Part shown: positions 56,622 through 64,000 of the stretch, piece by piece
Numbering within the stretch: the first letter of the stretch is position 1
Layout: each line of letters opens with the position of its first letter
Program-made: the position numbers and the translations under genes
Notes under the pieces: model-generated
The model's database searches: none
What the model saw: only the letters and a program-made list of their open reading frames with translations
Told to the model about the DNA's origin: nothing
Origin: Ancylobacter tetraedralis
Lineage (GTDB): Bacteria; Pseudomonadota; Alphaproteobacteria; Rhizobiales; Xanthobacteraceae
Length of the DNA: 64,000 nucleotides
Assembly: GCF_014195655.1 (NCBI RefSeq)
Contig: NZ_JACICD010000003.1
Location: 124,001-188,000 of the forward strand
Direction of reading: 5' to 3'

Positions 56622-57812
56622 ATGTCGGATCTGGTCGAGCCCGCAATCGGGCGTTCCAAGACGTCTTTCATCAATGACCCGAAGGTCCGCAGCATCGGGT
56701 TGCAACTGATCGCCCTGGTACTGGTCGTTTTTCTCGGCTGGATGTTTGTCGACAATGCCCGCCAGAATCTCGCGGCCCAGAAGATCGCGACCGGCTTCGG
56801 CTTTCTCGACAACACGGCCGGCTTCGGCATCAGCCAGACGCTGGTCCCCTATAGCGAAACCTCGACCTATGGCCGGGCCTTCCTGGTCGGCCTGCTCAAC
56901 ACGCTGCTGGTGGCGGTGGTCGGCATCTTCTTCGCCACCATTATCGGCTTTTTCGTGGGCATCGGGCGCCTGTCCAAGAATTTTGTCGTGCGCCTTCTCT
57001 CGACCATCTATGTCGAGGTGATCCGCAACCTGCCGCCGCTGTTCCAGATCCTGTTCTGGTACCTCGCCGTTCTCAGCGCCATGCCGAGCCCGCGCCAGAG
57101 CATCAATCTGCTGGGCGAGGTGTTCATCTCCAATCGCGGCATTATCGTTCCCCGGCCGGTCTTCGAGGCCGGAACCGGCTACGTGCTGTGGTCGTTCGGC
57201 GCGGCCTTGCTGGTCGTCATCGTGCTGCACTACTGGTCGCGCGAGCGGCGGGCGGAGACCGGACGCGGCCTGCCCATGCTGCCGATCGGGCTCGGGCTTA
57301 TGATCGTGGTGCCGTTCATCGCCATGGCGCTCACCGGCTTTCCCATCAGCCTGGAACGCCCCGAACTGAAGGGCTTCAACTTCGTCGGCGGAGTGCGCGT
57401 CATTCCCGAATTCGTCGCGCTGACCGTGGCGCTGGCGACCTATACCGGCGCCTTCATCGCGGAGAACGTGCGGGCCGGCATCCAGTCGGTCAGCCACGGC
57501 CAGACCGAGGCGGCCCACTCGTTGGGCCTGCGGAACGGGCACACGCTGCGTCTCGTGGTGATTCCGCAGGCCATGCGGGTCATCATCCCCCCGCTCACCA
57601 GCCAGTATCTCAACCTCACCAAGAACTCGTCGCTGGCGGTGGGCATCGGCTATCCCGATCTCGTCGCCGTGTTCGCCGGCACGACCCTGAACCAGACCGG
57701 CCAGGCGATCGAGATCATCGCCATCACGATGGGCGTCTATCTCGTGCTGTCGATCATCACCTCGGTCATCATGAACGTCTACAACAAGCGCGTCGCGCTC
57801 GTGGAACGGTGA
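56622..57812 (+). CDS. aapQ: General L-amino acid ABC transporter permease AapQ
   Basis: 396 residues with several hydrophobic helices. HisM-type permease: NTLLVAVVGIFFATIIGFFVGIGRLSKN, EVIRNLPPLFQILFWY, and the coupling loop AENVRAGIQSVSHGQTEAAHSLGLRNGHTLRLVVIPQAMRVIIPPLTSQYLNLTKNSSLA. It pairs with AapM to form the channel. Confidence 0.95.
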   Translation: MSDLVEPAIGRSKTSFINDPKVRSIGLQLIALVLVVFLGWMFVDNARQNLAAQKIATGFGFLDNTAGFGISQTLVPYSETSTYGRAFLVGLLNTLLVAVVGIFFATIIGFFVGIGRLSKNFVVRLLSTIYVEVIRNLPPLFQILFWYLAVLSAMPSPRQSINLLGEVFISNRGIIVPRPVFEAGTGYVLWSFGAALLVVIVLHYWSRERRAETGRGLPMLPIGLGLMIVVPFIAMALTGFPISLERPELKGFNFVGGVRVIPEFVALTVALATYTGAFIAENVRAGIQSVSHGQTEAAHSLGLRNGHTLRLVVIPQAMRVIIPPLTSQYLNLTKNSSLAVGIGYPDLVAVFAGTTLNQTGQAIEIIAITMGVYLVLSIITSVIMNVYNKRVALVER

Positions 57813-57822
57813 GGGGCGTGCG

Positions 57823-59199
57823 ATGAGCCTGACATTCGACGACGGCACCTTCATCCGCTCGGAACTGGTGACGCCGCTGCCCCCGCCGATCCGCAATGTC
57901 GGCATTATCGGCTGGATGCGGGAGAACCTGTTCTCCAGCGTTCTCAACACCTTGCTGACGCTGTTCGGCCTCGCGCTGCTGATCCTGATCGTGCCGCCCA
58001 TGGTGCGCTTTGCCTTGATCGACGCGGTATGGACCGGCGAGAACCGCGAGGCCTGCCTCGATCCCGGCGTGGGCGCCTGCTGGCCGTTCATCCGGGCAAA
58101 GTTCGCGCAGCTGATCTATGGCTTCTATCCGATCGAGGAGCGCTGGCGGCCGAACATCGTGTTTGCCGCCGGCGCGATCCTGCTGGTGCCGCTGCTGGTC
58201 CCGAGCTGGCCGATGAAGCGGCTGAACGCGCTGCTGTTCTTTGTCGTCTACCCCATCATCGCCTTCATCCTGCTGACCGGCGGCAATATCGACGCCTCCT
58301 CGTTCCTGTTCCAGCGCTTCGGCCTCATCCAGCCGATCACCGGGGATGCCAGCATTGCCGGTGTCAACATCGCCTTCTGGGCGGATTTCGTGCTGACGGC
58401 GCTGGTTGCCGCGGCACTCGTCGGCGGCATCATCGGGCTGATCGGCGGCAACGCGCTGAGCGCGGGGCGGGCGGTATTGCTGGCCTTCGCGGCCTTCGGC
58501 GTGCTGGTGCTGGCGTGGGACATCGATTTCGGCCTCCGGCCGGTCGAGACGCGCCAGTGGGGCGGTCTGCTGGTGACGCTGGTCATCGCCGTCACCGGCA
58601 TCGTCGCTTCGCTGCCCCTCGGCATCCTTCTGGCGCTCGGGCGGCGCTCGCAGATGCCGATCGTCAGGCTGCTCTCGATCGTCTTCATCGAGTTCTGGCG
58701 CGGCGTGCCGCTCATCACCGTACTATTCTTCGCCACCTACATGCTGCCCCTGTTCCTGCCGCAGGGCGCCAATCCGGACGGGCTGCTGCGCGCGCTGGTC
58801 GGCGTCGCGCTGTTCTCCGCCGCCTACATGGCGGAGGTGGTGCGCGGCGGCCTGCAGGCGATCCCCAAGGGGCAGTATGAGGGCGCGATGGCGGTGGGGC
58901 TGACCTGGAGCCAGATGATGCGCCTCATCATCCTGCCGCAGGCGCTCACCCTGGTCATCCCCGGCATCGTCAACAGCTTCATCTCGCTGTTCAAGGACAC
59001 GACGCTGGTGCTGATCGTCTCGATCTTCGACTTTCTCGGCCAGCTGCGCGCCTCCTTCACCGATCCCAACTGGGCGACGCCGGTGACGCTCTATACCGGC
59101 TTCGCCTTCGCCGGCATCGTCTATTTCCTCTTCTGCTTTGGCATGTCGCGCTACTCGCTCTTCGTCGAGCGGCGGCTCAACACATCGCACCGGCACTGA
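57823..59199 (+). CDS. aapM: General L-amino acid ABC transporter permease AapM
   Basis: 458 residues, longer than most AapM proteins by some 70 residues, because of extra hydrophobic segments in the first half ([45 protein letters not shown]). The C-terminal permease part is normal: [74 protein letters not shown]. It starts 10 bases after aapQ. Confidence 0.95.
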   Translation: MSLTFDDGTFIRSELVTPLPPPIRNVGIIGWMRENLFSSVLNTLLTLFGLALLILIVPPMVRFALIDAVWTGENREACLDPGVGACWPFIRAKFAQLIYGFYPIEERWRPNIVFAAGAILLVPLLVPSWPMKRLNALLFFVVYPIIAFILLTGGNIDASSFLFQRFGLIQPITGDASIAGVNIAFWADFVLTALVAAALVGGIIGLIGGNALSAGRAVLLAFAAFGVLVLAWDIDFGLRPVETRQWGGLLVTLVIAVTGIVASLPLGILLALGRRSQMPIVRLLSIVFIEFWRGVPLITVLFFATYMLPLFLPQGANPDGLLRALVGVALFSAAYMAEVVRGGLQAIPKGQYEGAMAVGLTWSQMMRLIILPQALTLVIPGIVNSFISLFKDTTLVLIVSIFDFLGQLRASFTDPNWATPVTLYTGFAFAGIVYFLFCFGMSRYSLFVERRLNTSHRH

Positions 59200-59216
59200 C
59201 CGACGGAGACACATTC

Positions 59217-60014
<798 letters not shown>

Positions 60015-60026
60015 GGCGCGTGGATT

Positions 60027-61691
60027 TTACCAGGCCGGCAGGCAATCGGCGGCGGTTGAAACTTGCAGCCGCGGTTGCCCGCCGGGTTTTTCGACGATCG
60101 CGCCGTCGAATTTCGGCATCAGCCGCGCGGACAGGAGACGCCGCGTATAGGGGTCGCGAACGGCGGATAGCTCAAGCTGCTCGGGACGGCAGCGCTCGAC
60201 AATGCGCCCCTGATGCATGACCAGCACCTCGTCGGAAATCCACCGCACCGCCTCGATGTCGTGGCCGACGAACAGCATGGCGAAGCCGCGCTCGGCCTGC
60301 AGCCGCTTCAGAAGGTCGAGGATCTGCACCTTCACCGTCATGTCGAGCGCCGAAATCACCTCGTCGCAGATCAGCACCTCGGGTTCGCACAGCAGCGCCC
60401 GCGCGATGCAGGCGCGCTGGCGCTGGCCGCCGGAAAGCTGGTGCGGATAGCGCATGGCGTGGTCGGCATCGAGACCGACCTCATTGAGGCCCGCGACAAT
60501 CCGAGCGGCCTGCGCCGACGCGGGCACGCGGGCAAGCGCCAGCGGCTCCGCCAGCGCGCGGCCTATGGTGAGCCGCGGATTGAGCGCGCCATAGGGGTTC
60601 TGGAACACCATCTGGCACCGGCGGCGCAAAGCGTCCGGCAGCGGTTTTCCACGCGGTTCGAGAGCATGGCCAAGAAGGCGGATGCGCCCGTCGGCGAGCG
60701 GTCGCATCCCGGCGAGTGCCGCCGCGAGCGTACTCTTGCCGGAGCCGGATTCGCCGAGCAGTCCCAAGGTGCGGCCCGCCAGCAGGGAGAGCGAGGCGCC
60801 GTGCACGGCGCGGAACGACGTGCCGAACAGCCGGCGCGCGGAATAATCGACACACACGGCTTCAGCTGTCACCGCAACGGGGCGCGCCATCGTCTGCGCC
60901 GCCGGCACGTCGGCCAGACGTCGCCGCGCACCGACGAGGCGGGCGGTGTAGGGATCGCGCGGCCGCGAGATGACCTCTGCCGCCGGCCCGGTCTCGACAA
61001 CGCGGCCATGCTGCATCACCGCGATGGAATGGCCGAGCACGCCCGCTACCGCCAGATCATGGGTGATGATCAGCAGGGCGAGCCGGCGTTTCGCCTGAAG
61101 GCGCGCCAGCAGCGCCACGATGTCGGCCTGCACGCTGGCGTCGAGCGCGCTGGTCGGTTCATCGGCGATGAGAAGATCCGGCTCGCCGGCCAGCGCCATG
61201 GCGATCATCACCCGCTGCTGCTGGCCGCCGGAGAGCTGGTGAGGATAACGCGTGGCCAGCGCGGCCGGATTCGGCAGTTCCACCTCGGCAAGGCCGGTCA
61301 CGATCCGCTGCCTTCGCTCGGCGGGCGCCGCGATGCCGGCGCGCTGCAGCGTCTCCTCGATCTGCTCGCCCACCCGCATGAACGGATTGAGGCAGGCCAT
61401 CGGATCCTGAAACACAATGGCGATGCGACGTCCGCGCAGCGCCCGCCAGCCGCGTTCGTCGCGCGGCGCCAGCACGCGACCGTCCACCGTGATGCGGGTC
61501 GCGGGATCGACCTCCAGCCCATCCGGCAGCAGGCCGAGCAGAGACAGCGCGGTGAGCGACTTGCCGGAACCGGATTCGCCGATGATGGCGAGGGTGCGCC
61601 CGGCCTCAAGATCGAGCGAGACGCCATCGACCAGCCGGCGTCCGCCGGCGCTGATGATGAGGTTGCGCAGGGAGAGAAGCGGCGCGGTCAT
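60027..61691 (-). CDS. Dual-domain peptide/opine ABC transporter ATPase
   Basis: 554 residues with two fused ATPase domains of the Opp/Dpp type. Domain 1: [37 protein letters not shown]. Domain 2: [24 protein letters not shown], and a Walker B variant [12 protein letters not shown], where Pro-Thr of the usual DEPTSALD is Val-Ile. The catalytic Glu is present in both. A fused DppDF/GsiA-like protein powers the two permeases encoded upstream (minus strand order: binding protein, permease, permease, ATPase). Confidence 0.92.
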   Translation of the reverse strand: MTAPLLSLRNLIISAGGRRLVDGVSLDLEAGRTLAIIGESGSGKSLTALSLLGLLPDGLEVDPATRITVDGRVLAPRDERGWRALRGRRIAIVFQDPMACLNPFMRVGEQIEETLQRAGIAAPAERRQRIVTGLAEVELPNPAALATRYPHQLSGGQQQRVMIAMALAGEPDLLIADEPTSALDASVQADIVALLARLQAKRRLALLIITHDLAVAGVLGHSIAVMQHGRVVETGPAAEVISRPRDPYTARLVGARRRLADVPAAQTMARPVAVTAEAVCVDYSARRLFGTSFRAVHGASLSLLAGRTLGLLGESGSGKSTLAAALAGMRPLADGRIRLLGHALEPRGKPLPDALRRRCQMVFQNPYGALNPRLTIGRALAEPLALARVPASAQAARIVAGLNEVGLDADHAMRYPHQLSGGQRQRACIARALLCEPEVLICDEVISALDMTVKVQILDLLKRLQAERGFAMLFVGHDIEAVRWISDEVLVMHQGRIVERCRPEQLELSAVRDPYTRRLLSARLMPKFDGAIVEKPGGQPRLQVSTAADCLPAW

Positions 61692-62611
61692 GACGTCATC
61701 CTCGGGTCGATCAGGCGATGGAGGAGATCCGTGGCGGCATTGATGATCACAAGTGCGATGGCGATGACGAGGATCGCGGCCTGGATCACCGGATAGTCGC
61801 GGCCGTGAATGGCGTTGAGCAGCAGGCTGCCGACGCCCGGCAGGCCGAACAGCACTTCCATGGTCAAGGTGCCGGCAACGAGGCTGGTCAGCACGAGGCC
61901 GGACAGCGCCAGCATCACCGGCACGGCGGTCGGCAGCAGATGGCGCAGGGCGATGCGCGAGGGCGCCAGACCCTTGGCGCGGGCGGTGCGCACATGCGCG
62001 GAGGTCGCGGCCTCCCGCAGTTCCTCGTGCAGCGGCTTGACGATGAGCCCGGCACTGTCGATCCCGATGATGATCACCGGCAGCACCATCGATCCGAGCA
62101 CCGGCAGCCAGCCGAGCCAGATGGAAAAGACCAGGATGCCGACCACGCCGACGCAGAAGGTCGGCAGGGCGATCGACCAGACGTTCAGCACATCGACCAG
62201 CCCGCGCAGGCCGCGATGGCCCGTCGTCACCGCGCTCACCGCGACGCCGAGCGCGAGGAGCAGCGCGAAGGTGAAGCTCAGCGCCGTAAACAGCAGGGTC
62301 GTCGGCAGCGCGGTTGCCAGCATGGCCGAGACCGGCCGGCCAAATCGGATCGACGCGCCGAAATCGCCGTTGAGCAGCCGCCAGCTCCAGCCGGCGAGCT
62401 GTTCGACGACGGGACGATCCAGCCCGAGTTGATGGCGCAGTTCCACCTGCTGGGCGGCGGTAAGATCGCCCTCGAGGCCCTTCACATCCACCGCGTCACC
62501 TGGAACGAGCCGGGCCAGAAGGAAGACGATGACGACGATGCCGGCGGCTTGCACCAGCATCCGCGCCAGGGTGAAGGCGAGGGGGGCGAGACGGTGGAGA
62601 AGGTTGGTCAT
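61688..62611 (-). CDS. Peptide/opine-type ABC transporter permease (DppB-like)
   Basis: 307 residues with about six helices. DppB features: a long periplasmic loop after helix 1 (RLVPGDAVDVKGLEGDLTAAQQVELRHQLGLDRPVVEQLAGW) and the coupling region HVRTARAKGLAPSRIALRHLLPTAVPVMLALSG. Its stop overlaps the ATPase start by four bases (ATGA) and its start overlaps the second permease stop, so translation is coupled along the operon. Confidence 0.92.
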   Translation of the reverse strand: MTNLLHRLAPLAFTLARMLVQAAGIVVIVFLLARLVPGDAVDVKGLEGDLTAAQQVELRHQLGLDRPVVEQLAGWSWRLLNGDFGASIRFGRPVSAMLATALPTTLLFTALSFTFALLLALGVAVSAVTTGHRGLRGLVDVLNVWSIALPTFCVGVVGILVFSIWLGWLPVLGSMVLPVIIIGIDSAGLIVKPLHEELREAATSAHVRTARAKGLAPSRIALRHLLPTAVPVMLALSGLVLTSLVAGTLTMEVLFGLPGVGSLLLNAIHGRDYPVIQAAILVIAIALVIINAATDLLHRLIDPRMTS

Positions 62612-63474
62612 AGCTTTGCCTCGCCGGCCGCGCGCAGTGGATCGAGATTCCGACGCACCGCTTCGCCGAGGATGGAGAGCGACAGGGTGAGCAGGATGAT
62701 CGCAATCACCGGCGCCAGGATGACGTGCGGGGATGTCTCGATATAGCGGCTGGCGTCGGCCACCATGCGGCCCCAGGTCGGCTCATCGGGCGAGGAGCCG
62801 AGGCCGAGGAAACTGAGCACCGATTCCGTCACCACGCAGCGCGGCAGCAGGATGGCCGCCTGGGTGACGAGCCCACCGACAAGGTTCGGCGCCAGATGCA
62901 GGCGCAGCACATGCAGCTTGCCGCCGCCGAACAGCCGCGCCGCCGTGACATAATCCTTCACCGCCTCGCGGTGGAAGGTGGCGCGGGCGACATAGGCGAA
63001 GAAGGGCGCAAAGGCGACACCGAGGGCGATGACAACCGGCTGCGCCCCCGCCCCGAGCGCCACGATCAGCAGCAGCGCCAGCAGCACGTCCGGCATGGCG
63101 CGCACCAGGTCGATCAGCGCGAACATCACCGTCTCCGCCACCCGCCCGAGCGACAGCGCGACGAGGCCGAACCCGGCGCCGAGGATGAAGGCGACCAGTG
63201 CTCCGCCAAAGCCCACCATCAGCGTGGTACGGGCACCCATGACGAGGCGGGAGAAAACATCCCGCCCCATGTGATCGGTGCCCAGCCAGTGCTCCGGGCC
63301 CGGCGGCTGGTTCAGCGCCCGCAGATCCTGGTCGAGCGGGTCGAACGGGGCGACCAGCGGTGCGGCAAGCGCCAGCGCGACGATCAGCGCCAGCACCAGC
63401 GCGGCGATCATGGTGCGCGGGGAGGGCCCCCGCCGCACCGCTTCGCCCGCCTTGGCGGGGAGCGCGAGGCTCAC
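62608..63474 (-). CDS. Peptide/opine-type ABC transporter permease (DppC-like)
   Basis: 288 residues from a GTG at 63474 that overlaps the binding-protein stop (GTGA). DppC features: DPLDQDLRALNQPPGPEHWLGTDHMGRDVFSRLVMGARTTLMVG after the first helix, and the coupling loop HREAVKDYVTAARLFGGGKLHVLRLHLAPNLVGGLVTQAAILLPRCVVTESVLSFLGLG. Together with the DppB-like protein it forms the channel. Confidence 0.92.
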   Translation of the reverse strand: MSLALPAKAGEAVRRGPSPRTMIAALVLALIVALALAAPLVAPFDPLDQDLRALNQPPGPEHWLGTDHMGRDVFSRLVMGARTTLMVGFGGALVAFILGAGFGLVALSLGRVAETVMFALIDLVRAMPDVLLALLLIVALGAGAQPVVIALGVAFAPFFAYVARATFHREAVKDYVTAARLFGGGKLHVLRLHLAPNLVGGLVTQAAILLPRCVVTESVLSFLGLGSSPDEPTWGRMVADASRYIETSPHVILAPVIAIILLTLSLSILGEAVRRNLDPLRAAGEAKL

Positions 63475-64000
63475 GACCGGCCCGCGAGCCAGGTCTGGGC
63501 GACGCCGCCATCCACCCGGTTGGGCGACCAGGTGAAGCCAGGCTCGTAGCCCTCCACGCCCTTGCGGATGACGATCTGGTCGGCGTTGAGGCCGAGGGCG
63601 ACGACGTAATACTGGTCCATCACCCGCTTCCACGCCGCGAGATAGAGCTGGCGACGGGCCGAAAGATCGGTCTCGGCCACGGCCTTCTTCACAAGCGCGT
63701 CGTAGTCGGCATCCTGGATGCCGCCCCACAGCACCGGGTTGGGTCCGTCGCTCATCATGCGGACATAGCGCAGGAAAATATCGGCGCGCGGACCGGAATC
63801 CATGCAGTTCATGTCCCAGTCATACTGGCCGAGGCGCTTCTGCGTACCGATGTCGTCGAGCGCGACATGGTTCACGTTGAAGCCGAGCTTGCGCACCATC
63901 TGCACCACCACCTGCGGGTAGCTTTCCTGCCAGGAGACAAACTCGATGGTTTCCTTGGTGGGGTCGACGCCCGCCTCCTTCAGCAGCGCCTTCGCCTTGG
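63471..64000 (-). CDS. Peptide/opine ABC transporter substrate-binding protein (C-terminal part)
   Basis: The gene is cut by the right edge; the frame is open to base 64000, and about 176 residues are visible, ending LAGRS. Segments such as AKALLKEAGVDPTKETIEFVSWQESYPQVVVQMVRKLGFNVN, DWDMNCMDSGPRADIFLRYVRMMSDGPNPVLWGG and the final helix YLAAWKRVMDQYYVVALGL match the SBP_bac_5 (OppA/DppA) family. It captures the ligand for the three downstream gene products. Ligand unknown: peptide, opine or similar. Confidence 0.88.
   Translation of the reverse strand, partial: KAKALLKEAGVDPTKETIEFVSWQESYPQVVVQMVRKLGFNVNHVALDDIGTQKRLGQYDWDMNCMDSGPRADIFLRYVRMMSDGPNPVLWGGIQDADYDALVKKAVAETDLSARRQLYLAAWKRVMDQYYVVALGLNADQIVIRKGVEGYEPGFTWSPNRVDGGVAQTWLAGRS

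Overview
The window is GC-rich, densely packed bacterial chromosome. The AapJQMP amino-acid transporter, the Urt-urease supercluster, class I PHA synthase and the aminotransferase-hom-glpX-recJ neighbourhood point to an alphaproteobacterium of the Hyphomicrobiales (Rhizobiales). A Xanthobacteraceae-like genus is plausible, but this is inference; there is no rRNA or other decisive marker. I saw no tRNA, rRNA, insertion sequence, prophage or CRISPR array. LAYOUT. 1-2148: the end of a polyamine-type binding protein, then an amidase. 2184-7556: a pyruvyl-transferase-like gene and two major-facilitator transporters, the second of the oxalate/formate type behind a long AT-rich leader. 7647-9508: a translationally coupled pair, a nitrilase-family amidase and an agmatinase-family ureohydrolase. 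9690-18007: a mosaic palindromic repeat, parE, a small unknown gene, argC, an exported beta-carbonic anhydrase, a PHA synthase with a 300-residue basic tail overlapping a small secreted protein, and a lipoprotein. 18148-28355: aminotransferase, hom and glpX, then recJ, separated from glpX by about 4.8 kb of unrelated genes, a broken gene and a 4 x 22 bp palindrome array. 28440-36805: a flavoprotein, then an imelysin / multicopper oxidase / di-haem cytochrome / imelysin / DUF1513 operon for the periplasm, probably iron-related. 36918-49682: an aminotransferase, then urtABCDE and ureD-ureAB-C-E-F-G behind a near-consensus sigma-54 promoter. 49834-55195: a c-di-GMP GGDEF-EAL protein, an ArnT-like glycosyltransferase and a cystathionine beta-lyase. 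55469-60014: aapJQMP. 60027-64000: a peptide/opine-type ABC transporter running off the right edge. HOW IT FITS TOGETHER. Nitrogen scavenging dominates: amino-acid, urea, peptide and polyamine uptake, an amidase, a guanidino-compound hydrolase that would release urea, and urease to turn urea into ammonia. The sigma-54 promoter suggests nitrogen-limitation control of the 11-kb urea block. A second theme is a metal/redox periplasmic module (imelysins, copper oxidase, di-haem cytochrome). PHA synthesis is the carbon-storage element. The most unusual items are the PHA synthase with a histone-H1-like tail, the copper oxidase placed inside an imelysin operon, the UreE with a duplicated CGC-containing His-rich tail, the palindrome array before recJ, and a secreted-hydrolase remnant whose frame is broken by a 14-bp tandem duplication. 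I found no obvious defence system or wholly unknown multigene machine.
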